DNA of 64,000 nt, taken from assembly GCA_001897995.1 (NCBI GenBank), contig MKRV01000265.1, positions 47,804 to 111,803 on the forward strand, given 5' to 3'. The stretch's first letter is position 1. Each line of letters begins with the position of its first letter. The notes beneath the pieces were generated by a model. It was not told the origin of the DNA. It made no database searches and saw nothing but the letters and a program-made list of their open reading frames with translations. The DNA is from Alphaproteobacteria bacterium 65-37. GTDB lineage: Bacteria > Pseudomonadota > Alphaproteobacteria > Reyranellales > Reyranellaceae. The position numbers and the translations under genes are program-made. Positions 49,770-58,959 of this stretch are shown piece after piece.

Positions 49770-51086
49770 TCAGCTGCGGGGGCCAGGGCGGCCTACACCT
49801 TCGTAGGCGAAGCCCATGCCCCGCATCTCCTCGGGATCAAAAGCATTGCGCAAATCGACAATACGCGGTTGGCGCATCAGTTCCTTCAGGCGGCGCGGAT
49901 CCAGGCCGCGGAATTCATGCCATTCGGTGATCAGCACCAGGACATCAGCGTCGGCCACCGCGTCGTACGCCGTCTTGGCGAATTCGATGTTCGTGAGCAG
50001 GCGGCCGGCCTCGGCCATGCCCTCGGGGTCGAATGCCACGATCCTGGCGCCAGCCGCCTGCAGCGCCGGGACGATGTCGAGTGACGGCGCATCGCGCATG
50101 TCGTCGGTATTGGGCTTGAAAGTAAGGCCCAGAACGCCGATGCGCAGCCCCTTCACGGAGCCGCCGCAGAAGGCGATGACCTTGTCGGCCATCCGCTTCT
50201 TGCGCGCATCGTTCACGGCGATCACCTGCTCGACGATCGTCTGTGGTGCATCGACCTCGCGTGCGGTGTAGGCGAGCGCCAGCGTATCCTTGGGAAAGCA
50301 CGACCCGCCGAAGCCCGGGCCGGGATGCAAGAACTTCCGGCCGATGCGCCCATCCAGGCCGATTCCCCGGGCAACATCGTGGACGTCCGCGCCGACCTTC
50401 TCGCAAAGATCGGCGATCTCGTTGATGAAGGTGATCTTGGTCGCCAGAAACGCGTTTCCGGCGTACTTCGTGACTTCGGCGGTTTCGATGTTGGTGAAGA
50501 CCATCGGCGTCTGGATCAGGTTCAACGGCCGATAGATGGCGGCCATCACCTCGCGGGCTCGTGTGCTCTCGACGCCGATCACGACGCGGTCGGGCTTCAT
50601 GAAATCCTCGATCGCCGCACCTTCGCGCAGGAACTCGGGATTGGAGGCCACGTCGAATTCGACTCCCGGCCGCGTCTCGCGAATGATACGCGCGACTTCA
50701 CGACCGGTGCCGACCGGCACCGTCGATTTGGTGACGACGACCGTATACTTGTCGAGCGCGCCCGCGACCTCCGCCGCAGCGGCATAAACGTAACTCAGAT
50801 CGGCATGGCCGTCGCCGCGCCGGGTCGGCGTTCCGACGGCGATGAAGACGGCATCGGCGTCGCCGACGGCATCCTGCAGACTGGTTCCAAAGGACAGCCG
50901 GCCGGCTCGCACATTGTCGGCCACCAGCTTGTCGAGACCAGGCTCATAGATCGGAATCTCGCCCTTGCGCAGCCGTTCGATCTTGGCCGCTTCCTTGTCC
51001 ACACAGACGACGTCGTGGCCGAATTGAGCAAAACAGGCGCCTGACACCAGCCCGACATAACCCGACCCGATCATCGCAATGCGCAT
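49770..51086 (-). CDS. ugd: UDP-glucose 6-dehydrogenase
   Basis: MRIAMIGSGYVGLVSGACFAQFGHDVVCVDK, SNPEFLREGAAIEDFMKPDRVVIG, HPGPGFGGSCFPKDTLAL. Confidence 0.97.
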   Translation of the reverse strand: MRIAMIGSGYVGLVSGACFAQFGHDVVCVDKEAAKIERLRKGEIPIYEPGLDKLVADNVRAGRLSFGTSLQDAVGDADAVFIAVGTPTRRGDGHADLSYVYAAAAEVAGALDKYTVVVTKSTVPVGTGREVARIIRETRPGVEFDVASNPEFLREGAAIEDFMKPDRVVIGVESTRAREVMAAIYRPLNLIQTPMVFTNIETAEVTKYAGNAFLATKITFINEIADLCEKVGADVHDVARGIGLDGRIGRKFLHPGPGFGGSCFPKDTLALAYTAREVDAPQTIVEQVIAVNDARKKRMADKVIAFCGGSVKGLRIGVLGLTFKPNTDDMRDAPSLDIVPALQAAGARIVAFDPEGMAEAGRLLTNIEFAKTAYDAVADADVLVLITEWHEFRGLDPRRLKELMRQPRIVDLRNAFDPEEMRGMGFAYEGVGRPGPRS

Positions 51087-51090
51087 GGCG

Positions 51091-51975
51091 TCAGCCCTTC
51101 ACCAGGCGTTCAATGAGGGCGCGACTCTCGGCCTTCGTATCTTCGCGGTCGAGGGAGATCGCCACATTGGCTTCGAGGAAGCCGAGACGGTTGCCGCAAT
51201 CGTAGCGCCTGCCGGTGTAGCGCAGCGCATGAAACGGCGTGTCGCCGATCATCTTCGCCATGGCATCGGTAAGCTGGATCTCTCCGCCGGCGCCGGTCTC
51301 GTGCTTGTCGAGATGGTCGAACACTTCCGGCAGCAATACGTAGCGTCCGATCAAGGCCAGAGTTGACGGTGCGTCCTCAGGCTTCGGCTTCTCGACCATT
51401 CCGGTGATCTCGGCGAGCCCGCCCTTCTCGTCCTTCACCGCCGCGATGCCGTAGCTCTTGGTCTGTTCGCGCGGGACATCCATCACCGCGACGACACTGC
51501 CGCCGGTCTTGTCGTGCGCCATGGCGAGCTGACCGATGCAGCTCGGTGTATCGAGTGTCAGCTCATCGGGCAGCAGCACGGCAAAAGGTTCGCGACCAAT
51601 CCAATGCCGGGCGCACCAGACCGCATGTCCGAGGCCGAGCGGCTTTTGCTGGCGTGTGAAGATGGCATTGCCGGGTTTGATGGTGGCAGCCTGCGTCTGC
51701 TTCAGCTCCGGCGCCTTCTTGCGCTGCTCGAGCGTCGCTTCCAGTTCGTAGGCATGGTCGAAATGGTCTTCGAGGGCGCCCTTGTTGCGGCCGGAAACGA
51801 AGACGAACTCGTCGATACCGGCCTGCAGACACTCCTCGACGGCGTACTGGATCAACGGCCGGTCGACCACGGTCAGCATTTCCTTCGGCATGGCCTTGGT
51901 GGCCGGCAGAAATCGGGTTCCCAGACCCGCGACGGGCAGAACGGCTTTACGGACACGCTGAACCATGCTTACCAA
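51091..51975 (-). CDS. galU: UTP--glucose-1-phosphate uridylyltransferase
   Basis: VRKAVLPVAGLGTRFLPATKAMPKEMLTVVDRPLIQYAVEECLQAGI, GLGHAVWCARHWIGREPFAVLLPDEL. Confidence 0.97.
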   Translation of the reverse strand: MVSMVQRVRKAVLPVAGLGTRFLPATKAMPKEMLTVVDRPLIQYAVEECLQAGIDEFVFVSGRNKGALEDHFDHAYELEATLEQRKKAPELKQTQAATIKPGNAIFTRQQKPLGLGHAVWCARHWIGREPFAVLLPDELTLDTPSCIGQLAMAHDKTGGSVVAVMDVPREQTKSYGIAAVKDEKGGLAEITGMVEKPKPEDAPSTLALIGRYVLLPEVFDHLDKHETGAGGEIQLTDAMAKMIGDTPFHALRYTGRRYDCGNRLGFLEANVAISLDREDTKAESRALIERLVKG

Positions 51976-52098
51976 CCTCGTTGAACGGGTGGATTATATT
52001 GGCAAATCAATGCTTTGATAGGGATTGCCGAGTGACAATCCGAGGGTCGGACCAAGGGCCGGGCTAGATGCCATGCCCGTGCAGGTCCCGCAAGCCGA

Positions 52099-52818
52099 TC
52101 AACCGCCAAGGAGAACGTCCTTGGCACGGTTGATCCGGGCCGCAAGGTCGGCCGAGCCGCCGACATCGGGATGCATGCGCTGAATGAGGCGGCGATAGGC
52201 GGCGCGAATCTCGTCGGCCGTCGCTCCCTCCTTCAGCCCCAGGACCGCATGCGCTTCCTCGCGCGTCATATCGGTGCGCGGTCCGCGCGGCCCCTGCTGA
52301 TGATACTGCTGTTGCTTGTTTCGCCAATCCGGACCGAGCCGCCGGTCGAGATAGGCCTCCATCACCCGCAACGAATCGGCGTCTGCCGCACATTCACTGC
52401 GCAGTTCCAGAAGATCGACTTCCGACAGCGCGTCGAGCGTACGTCCGGCGAAGCGTCCGGCCAGGACCGTTCCGCCGACGTCGCCACTGCCGTGATCGAT
52501 CCAGGCCTGCAGAAAGCTCGTGCGCACTTCCGTGCGCTGGCCGTGGCCCGGCGAACTGAAGCCACCGGATGGCCGGTGGCGCAAAGCCCGTGCGATCAAA
52601 CCAGTGACCAGCAGACCGGCCAGCCCAAGCAATTCGGGCAACAAGCCCGGAAGGAAGCGAAGGCCAAAGATCAGGAACGCGCCAATGCCCAGCCCTCCCA
52701 TCACGACCAGCGCGATGCGCAGGATCTTGGCCAAGGCCGAGGGCCTGGCCCGTAGTAACCAGGCGATCCCCAGCGCGAAGGCAACGAGTACGACCAGCGC
52801 CAGGAAAACGGCGGGCAT
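52099..52818 (-). CDS. Membrane-anchored DnaJ-domain protein
   Basis: N-term TM helices; C-term MTREEAHAVLGLKEGATADEIRAAYRRLIQRMHPDVGGSADLAARINRAKDVLL. Confidence 0.93.
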   Translation of the reverse strand: MPAVFLALVVLVAFALGIAWLLRARPSALAKILRIALVVMGGLGIGAFLIFGLRFLPGLLPELLGLAGLLVTGLIARALRHRPSGGFSSPGHGQRTEVRTSFLQAWIDHGSGDVGGTVLAGRFAGRTLDALSEVDLLELRSECAADADSLRVMEAYLDRRLGPDWRNKQQQYHQQGPRGPRTDMTREEAHAVLGLKEGATADEIRAAYRRLIQRMHPDVGGSADLAARINRAKDVLLGG

Positions 52819-52824
52819 GATGCC

Positions 52825-53883
52825 TTATCGCGCCGGCACCAGCACCGGCGGGATCGGCACCATGGGTGCAGGGCCTGGTGCCGGTGGTGTCTGCCCCTGA
52901 GCCTCTGCCCGTTCGCGCTGGATCTGCCGCCAGCGCTCGACATTGCGCTGATGCTCGTACAGCGTGAGCGCGAAGGCATGCCCTCCCTGCCCGTCCGCTA
53001 CAAAATAGATCGCACGGTCCCGCACCGGATTGGTTGCCGCCACGATGGAGGCTCGCCCAGGATTGCAGATCGGTCCGCGCGGCAGGCCCATGATCACATA
53101 GGTATTATAGGGTGTATTCGAGGTCAGATCGGCCCGCGTCAGCTCGCGATTGAACGGCACCTTGCCCAACGTCAGGCCGTAGATCGTCGTGGGATCGCTA
53201 TCGAGCTTCATGCGCCGGCGCAGTCGGTTGATGAAGACCGCCGCAATCCTGGTGCGCTCGGCTGGCACTGCCGTCTCCTTCTCGATCATCGAGGCGAGGA
53301 TCAGGGCATCGCGCTTGTTGGCGAGTGGCAGGCCGGCGGTCCGCTTCTTCCAGGCCTCGTCCAGCGTCTTCTCCATCGCCTCCTTCATGCGCATCAGCAG
53401 GCCGTCGCGGGTGTCGTCGCGCGAATAGAAGTAGGTTTCAGGCAGAAGGTCGCCTTCCTTGACGTCGATCGTGATCTCGCCCGTGAGGGCCTCCGTCTTG
53501 CGCAGCAGATCGAGCACTTCGGCCGTCGTCATGCCTTCCGGCACCGTCAGCCGGCGCTGCACGACCTTGCCCGACTGCAGCAGCTCGACCAGCGCCTGCA
53601 TGGACGTATGGGCCGGCACTTCGTACTCGCCGGCCTTGATCGGCTTGGGCGACGGATCGATCATCAGGGCGACGCGGAAGAGCCGCGGATGGGAGATGAC
53701 ACCCTCTTCCTGCAGCAGCTTCGACATGGTCGCAGGCCCTGCGCCACGCGGAATCACCACGTTCTTCGTCTTCTCGAGCGGGCCGGCCGCCGTGAGGATC
53801 GTGTGCCCAAGGTAGAGCGCACCGCCCATCAAGGTGACGAGCAGTGCGACGAAGAATAGAACCCAACGAAAATAGCTGAGCAA
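52825..53883 (-). CDS. mltG: Endolytic transglycosylase MltG
   Basis: LILASMIEKETAVPAERTRIAAVFINRLRRRMKLDSDPTTIYG, YNTYVIMGLPRGPICNPGRASIVAATNP. Confidence 0.96.
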   Translation of the reverse strand: MLSYFRWVLFFVALLVTLMGGALYLGHTILTAAGPLEKTKNVVIPRGAGPATMSKLLQEEGVISHPRLFRVALMIDPSPKPIKAGEYEVPAHTSMQALVELLQSGKVVQRRLTVPEGMTTAEVLDLLRKTEALTGEITIDVKEGDLLPETYFYSRDDTRDGLLMRMKEAMEKTLDEAWKKRTAGLPLANKRDALILASMIEKETAVPAERTRIAAVFINRLRRRMKLDSDPTTIYGLTLGKVPFNRELTRADLTSNTPYNTYVIMGLPRGPICNPGRASIVAATNPVRDRAIYFVADGQGGHAFALTLYEHQRNVERWRQIQRERAEAQGQTPPAPGPAPMVPIPPVLVPAR

Positions 53884-53899
53884 ACTCAGCTCCCGGCGG

Positions 53900-55156
53900 T
53901 CAAACGGCGCCGACGATCAGCGAGGCGTTGGTGCCGCCAAATCCGAAAGAGTTGCTGAGCGCATAACGGACTTTGCGCTGCTTGGCTTGCTTGGGCACCA
54001 GGTCGATATCACACCCTTCGTCCGGCTCGTCGAGGTTGAGCGTGGGCGGAACGGCCTGGTCGATGATCGACTTGATCGCGTAGATCGCCTCGATCGCCCC
54101 GGCCGCGCCCAGGAGATGGCCCGTCGCCGACTTAGTCGACGACATGGAAAGCTTATAGGCATCCTGGCCGAATGCCCTCTTCACAGCACCAAGCTCGATG
54201 ACATCGGCCATCGTCGAGGTACCGTGCGCATTCACATAATCGATCTGGTCGGTGCCGAGCTTGGCGCGCTTCAGCGCCGCCTTCATGGCACGCATCGCGC
54301 CGTCGCCATCCTCGGATGGTGCAGTGATGTGGTGGGCATCACCCGACAGGCCGTAACCAATGATCTCAGCGTAGATCTTCGCACCACGCTTCTTGGCGTG
54401 CTCATATTCTTCGAGCACCACGCAGCCCGCACCCTCGCCCATGACGAAGCCGTCGCGCCGCTTGTCCCATGGCCGCGAGGCCAGGGTCGGCGTATCGTTG
54501 AAATCCGTCGATAGCGCCTTGCAGGCATTGAAACCTGCCATGCCGATACGACAGATCGCAGCTTCGGCCCCACCGGCCACCATGACGTCGGCATCCTCGA
54601 GCTGGATCAACCGAGCCGCATCGCCCAAAGCATGGGCGCCGGTGGCGCAAGCCGTGACCACAGAATGGTTCGGCCCCTTGAAGCCGTACTTGATCGAAAC
54701 CTGGCCGGAGACGAGGTTGATCAGTGCGGAAGGAATGAAGAACGGGCTGACGCGCCGCGGTCCACGCTCCTTCAACACCAACGACGTCTCGTAGATCGTC
54801 TGCAAGCCGCCGATGCCGGAGCCGATCATGACGCCGGTTCGGGTCATGCCCTCCTCGTCCTGTGGCTTCCAGCCGGAGTCCTCGACGGCTTGTTCAGCAG
54901 CGGCGAGACCGAAGACGATGAAGCGATCAAGCTTTCGCTGGTCCTTGGGGGCGATATAGGCATCGGCATTGAAATGGCCGTTCGCCTTGTCACCCAGCGG
55001 CACCTCACCCGCGATCTTGGTCGCAAGATCGGAAGTATCAAACGCCTGGATGGCCCGGATGCCGGACTCCGCCGCCATCAGGCGACGCCAGTTGGTGTCG
55101 ACGCCGTCTCCCAACGGCGTCACCATCCCCATCCCCGTTACGACAACTCGCCTCAT
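53900..55156 (-). CDS. fabF: Beta-ketoacyl-ACP synthase II
   Basis: MRRVVVTGMGMVTPLGDGVDTNWRRLMAAESGI, VVTACATGAHALGDAARLIQ, VNAHGTSTMADVIEL, FGFGGTNASLI. Confidence 0.98.
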   Translation of the reverse strand: MRRVVVTGMGMVTPLGDGVDTNWRRLMAAESGIRAIQAFDTSDLATKIAGEVPLGDKANGHFNADAYIAPKDQRKLDRFIVFGLAAAEQAVEDSGWKPQDEEGMTRTGVMIGSGIGGLQTIYETSLVLKERGPRRVSPFFIPSALINLVSGQVSIKYGFKGPNHSVVTACATGAHALGDAARLIQLEDADVMVAGGAEAAICRIGMAGFNACKALSTDFNDTPTLASRPWDKRRDGFVMGEGAGCVVLEEYEHAKKRGAKIYAEIIGYGLSGDAHHITAPSEDGDGAMRAMKAALKRAKLGTDQIDYVNAHGTSTMADVIELGAVKRAFGQDAYKLSMSSTKSATGHLLGAAGAIEAIYAIKSIIDQAVPPTLNLDEPDEGCDIDLVPKQAKQRKVRYALSNSFGFGGTNASLIVGAV

Positions 55157-55190
55157 CTTTCGCCTTCCTAACTGCAGGAACTGGCGAAGA

Positions 55191-55430
55191 TCAGGACTTC
55201 GCGTTGCTCTTGATGAAGCCGATCGCGTCACCGACGGTCTGGATCTTCTCAGCCGCGTCGTCGGGAATCTCGATGCCGAATTCCTCTTCGAACGCCATGA
55301 CCAGCTCGACCGTGTCGAGGCTGTCCGCGCCGAGATCGTCGATGAACTTGGCGTCTTCCTTGACCTGCGCGGCCTCGACGCCGAGATGCTCGACAACGAT
55401 CTTCTTAACGCGCTCGGCAATATCGCTCAT
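55191..55430 (-). CDS. acpP: Acyl carrier protein
   Basis: [63 protein letters not shown]. Confidence 0.99.
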   Translation of the reverse strand: MSDIAERVKKIVVEHLGVEAAQVKEDAKFIDDLGADSLDTVELVMAFEEEFGIEIPDDAAEKIQTVGDAIGFIKSNAKS

Positions 55431-55576
55431 TTTCTTGTCCTTCCGTCTATTCCCAAAATCCCGGTCGCCGAAGGGGTTGGCGAAGTCCGGGCTCTTAACA
55501 TAGCTCCCCGGCCATTGGCTAGAACCGAAAAGCCCACAGAATCAGGCACTTGAAGGGTCGTGGTGGAGGCCGACCC

Positions 55577-56314
55577 TCAGATCATCGCCATCCCGCCATT
55601 GATGTGCAGGGTCTGGCCGGTCACGTACCCTGCCTCGTCACTGGCGAGATAGACGACACCGGCCGCAATTTCGTCGGGCGTTCCCAGGCGATCGGCCGGC
55701 ACGCGGCCGAGAATCCCCTTCTTCTGGTCGTCGGTCAGCACATCGGTCATCGGCGTCGCGATGAAGCCCGGCGCCAGGCAGTTCACGGTGATCCCGCGCG
55801 ATGCCAGTTCCTGCGCCAGCGACTTGGACATGCCGATCAGGCCCGCCTTGGCCGCCGCGTAGTTCGCCTGGCCCGGATTGCCGGTGACGCCCACGATCGA
55901 GGTGATGTTGATCACGCGCCCGAAGCGGCGCTTCATCATGCCGCGCATGGCAGCGCGGGTCAGCCGGAAGGTGCCGGTGAGGTTCACCTGCAGCACTTTC
56001 TCCCACTCCTCGTCCTTCATGCGCATCGAGATGTTGTCGCGGGTGATCCCGGCATTGTTCACCAGGATGTCGAGCTTGCCCATCGCCGCCTCGGCGTCCT
56101 TGGCCAGCCGGTCGATGTCGGCAGGATCGTCCATCTTCGCCGTCACGACATGCGCGCGCTCGCCCAGTGCCGCCTTGAGCTGCTCCAGGGCCTCGGCCCG
56201 AGTGCCCGACAGGGTGACGGTCGCACCCTGCTTGTGCAGGGCCCGGGCGATCGCCCCACCGATGCCGCCGGACGCGCCGGTGACGAGAGCCGCTTTGCCG
56301 CCGAGATCGAACAT
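55577..56314 (-). CDS. fabG: 3-oxoacyl-ACP reductase
   Basis: MFDLGGKAALVTGASGGIGGAIARALHKQGATV, NYAAAKAGLIGMSKSLAQELASRGITVNCLAPGFIATPMTDVL. Confidence 0.97.
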   Translation of the reverse strand: MFDLGGKAALVTGASGGIGGAIARALHKQGATVTLSGTRAEALEQLKAALGERAHVVTAKMDDPADIDRLAKDAEAAMGKLDILVNNAGITRDNISMRMKDEEWEKVLQVNLTGTFRLTRAAMRGMMKRRFGRVINITSIVGVTGNPGQANYAAAKAGLIGMSKSLAQELASRGITVNCLAPGFIATPMTDVLTDDQKKGILGRVPADRLGTPDEIAAGVVYLASDEAGYVTGQTLHINGGMAMI

Positions 56315-56328
56315 GATGGGGCTACTCC

Positions 56329-57270
56329 TCAGGCGGTCTTGAGAAAGGCTTCGATGTCGGCCGGCGTGTTCAGCGCGACACCGGTCATTTCCTTGTCGAT
56401 GCGCTTGACCAGGCCCGACAGGACCTTGCCGGAGCCGCACTCGACCAGCGTGCCGACACCGTGCGTCCTCATATACTGCACGCCTTCCCGCCACCGCACC
56501 AAGCCGGTCACCTGCTCCACGAGACGCTGCTTGATCGCGCCCGGGTCGCTGATCTCGGCCGCGAGCACATTGGCCACGAGCGGCACGCGAGGCGGCGCCA
56601 GTGCAACCGCTTCGAGGGCGGCCTGCATCGCATCGGCGGCGGGCTGCATCAACGGGCAATGGAAAGGCGCGCTTACCGGCAGCATCATGCCGCGCTTGCA
56701 GCCCTTGGCTTTGGCGACCTCGATCGCACGCTCCACGGCCTCCTTGTGGCCGCTGACCACGACCTGGCCGCCGCCATTGTCGTTGGCCACGGCGACCACC
56801 TGGCCCTGCGCGGCTTCCTTGCAGGCCTCCTGGGCGGGCTCCAGCTCGATGCCCAGCAGTGCGGCCATGGCGCCGACGCCGACCGGCACGGCCTTTTGCA
56901 TGGACTGCCCCCTGAGCTTCAGAAGACGGGCCGTGTCGGCCAGTTTCAGCGCACCTGCTGCAGCAAGGGCAGAGTACTCACCCAACGAATGACCTGCCAC
57001 GTAGGTGGCCAGTGACGGTAGCGCCTTACCCCCATCCTTCTCCAGGATTCGGACAACTGCGACACTCACGGCCATCAGGGCGGGCTGTGCGTTCTCGGTC
57101 AGGGTGAGATCGCCTTCCGGCCCTTCCCTCATCAGCTTCGACAGATTCTGGCTCAGCGCCTCATCGACTTCGCCGAACACGTCGCGAGCGGTGGCAAAAG
57201 CCCCTGCCAGGTCGACGCCCATGCCCACCGCCTGAGATCCCTGCCCCGGGAAGACGAAAGCCCGACTCAT
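56329..57270 (-). CDS. fabD: ACP S-malonyltransferase
   Basis: [55 protein letters not shown]. Confidence 0.98.
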   Translation of the reverse strand: MSRAFVFPGQGSQAVGMGVDLAGAFATARDVFGEVDEALSQNLSKLMREGPEGDLTLTENAQPALMAVSVAVVRILEKDGGKALPSLATYVAGHSLGEYSALAAAGALKLADTARLLKLRGQSMQKAVPVGVGAMAALLGIELEPAQEACKEAAQGQVVAVANDNGGGQVVVSGHKEAVERAIEVAKAKGCKRGMMLPVSAPFHCPLMQPAADAMQAALEAVALAPPRVPLVANVLAAEISDPGAIKQRLVEQVTGLVRWREGVQYMRTHGVGTLVECGSGKVLSGLVKRIDKEMTGVALNTPADIEAFLKTA

Positions 57271-57390
57271 ACGCGTTTTCCCCCTTTGTTCGACGCGAAT
57301 TGCGCGCAGTCATACCGGCGCCTTCGACGCAGTCAAGCGACGGCCGGATGGCTTGATTTCGGACGGCGGGCCTGTATAACCGCCGCTCTT

Positions 57391-57463
57391 CGGGGCCTAA
57401 ATCGGCCCCGATCTCCTTGCCGGCTCGGGCATCGTACCTTTTTCGGACGATGCGGGAGCCGGC
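57391..57463 (+). promoter_or_regulatory. Structured rpsF 5' leader (two hairpins), possible r-protein autoregulatory leader
   Basis: GGGGCC-taaatc-GGCCCC hairpin (57391-57410) and GCCGGCTC-gg-GCATCGT-acctttttcgg-ACGATGC-gg-GAGCCGGC (57419-57463). Confidence 0.6.
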
Positions 57464-57522
57464 TAGATCCGGCCGGTTCCCTGAACTCCGGGTCGTTAAC
57501 AGCCATAAGGAGCCGAAACGAC

Positions 57523-57972
57523 ATGGCACTTTACGAGAACGTCTTCATTGCGCGTCAGGATGTCCCGACGACGCAGGTGGAGACATTGACGAACCAGTTC
57601 GCGGAGCTGGTCACCAACCTGGGCGGCACCGTCTCCAAGAAGGAGTACTGGGGCCTGCGCTCGTTGACCTACCGCATCAAGAAGAACCGCAAGGGCCACT
57701 ACACCCTGCTCAACATCGACGCCCCGTCGGCGGCGGTGAAGGAGCTGGAGCGCACGATGTCGATCAACGAAGACATCATCCGCTTCATCACGGTTCGCGT
57801 CGACGAGCTCGAGGAAGGTCCCTCGGCCGTCATGCAGCGCAGCGCCGAGAAGTCGGACCGTCCGGGCGGCGATCGTGGCGATCGCTGGGGCGACCGTCCG
57901 CCGCGCCGCGAGCGTCCGCGCTTCGGTGACGAAGGCGCAGCACCCGTCGCCACCCAAGGAGAAGAAGAATGA
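57523..57972 (+). CDS. rpsF: 30S ribosomal protein S6
   Basis: [26 protein letters not shown]...[63 protein letters not shown]. Confidence 0.98.
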   Translation: MALYENVFIARQDVPTTQVETLTNQFAELVTNLGGTVSKKEYWGLRSLTYRIKKNRKGHYTLLNIDAPSAAVKELERTMSINEDIIRFITVRVDELEEGPSAVMQRSAEKSDRPGGDRGDRWGDRPPRRERPRFGDEGAAPVATQGEEE

Positions 57973-58202
57973 GCGCGCAACGCCGCCCCTTCACCCGTCG
58001 CCGCAAGAGCTGCCCGTTCTCGGGAGCCAACGCGCCGAAGATCGACTACAAGGATGTGCGCCTTCTGCAGCGTTTCATCTCCGAACGCGGCAAGATCGTT
58101 CCCAGCCGCATCTCGGCGGTTTCGTCCAAGAAGCAGCGTGAACTCGCTCAGGCGATCAAGCGCGCCCGCTTCCTGGCGCTCCTGCCCTACGTCATCGCCT
58201 AA
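57969..58202 (+). CDS. rpsR: 30S ribosomal protein S18
   Basis: [68 protein letters not shown]. Confidence 0.99.
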   Translation: MSAQRRPFTRRRKSCPFSGANAPKIDYKDVRLLQRFISERGKIVPSRISAVSSKKQRELAQAIKRARFLALLPYVIA

Positions 58203-58217
58203 CCAGGAGACGCGATC

Positions 58218-58859
58218 ATGCCGATGAACGTCATCCTGCTGGAGCGCGTGCCGAAGCTCGGTCAGATGGGCGATGTTGTGAAGGTGAAGCCCGGCTTCGC
58301 CCGCAACTTCCTCCTGCCGCAGAAGAAGGCCCTGCGCGCCACCAAGGACAACATCACCTACTTCGAATCGCAGCGTAAGACGCTCGAGGCCCAGAACCTG
58401 GAGCGTCGCGGCGAAGCCGAAGCCGTTGGCGCGAAGATCAAGGACTTCAAGGTCACCTTGATCCGCCAGGCCTCGGAAGCCTTGCAGCTCTACGGTTCGG
58501 TCACTTCCCGTGACATCGCCGACGCTGCTGGTGCCGAGGGCGTCAAGCTGCAGCGCAGCCAGATCGAGCTCGACAAGCCGATCAAGACCCTGGGCGCACA
58601 CAAGATCAAGGTGCATCTCCACCCGGAGGTCACGGTCGAGATCGTCGCGATCATCGCCCGCTCGCCGGACGAGGCCGAGTTCTTGGGCAAGGGCGGCACC
58701 CTGGTCGCCGAGACCGAGCGCGCCGCAATGGAAGCGGCCGAAGCCGCTCAGCGGGCGGCCGAGCAGGCCGCTGCGCTGTTCGAAGCCAAGGCCGCTGCCG
58801 AAGGCGAAGCTGCCGAGGTTCCGACCGAGGCCGAGGAAGCGCCGGCCGACCAGAAGTAG
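58218..58859 (+). CDS. rplI: 50S ribosomal protein L9 (with Ala/Glu-rich C-terminal extension)
   Basis: MNVILLERVPKLGQMGDVVKVKPGFARNFLLPQKKALRAT... Confidence 0.98.
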   Translation: MPMNVILLERVPKLGQMGDVVKVKPGFARNFLLPQKKALRATKDNITYFESQRKTLEAQNLERRGEAEAVGAKIKDFKVTLIRQASEALQLYGSVTSRDIADAAGAEGVKLQRSQIELDKPIKTLGAHKIKVHLHPEVTVEIVAIIARSPDEAEFLGKGGTLVAETERAAMEAAEAAQRAAEQAAALFEAKAAAEGEAAEVPTEAEEAPADQK

Positions 58860-58893
58860 CCCGCGTGCCCCCGGGCACCGTGCATGTCTTCGA

Positions 58894-58931
58894 ACGCATG
58901 CCATCGCACCGCGATGGCATGCGTTTTCTTT
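58894..58931 (+). terminator. Rho-independent terminator after rplI
   Basis: ACGCATGCCATCGC-acc-GCGATGGCATGCGT followed by TTTCTTTT. Confidence 0.92.
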
Positions 58932-58959
58932 TGTGGCGCCTGAAGATCGGGGTTCTGCC

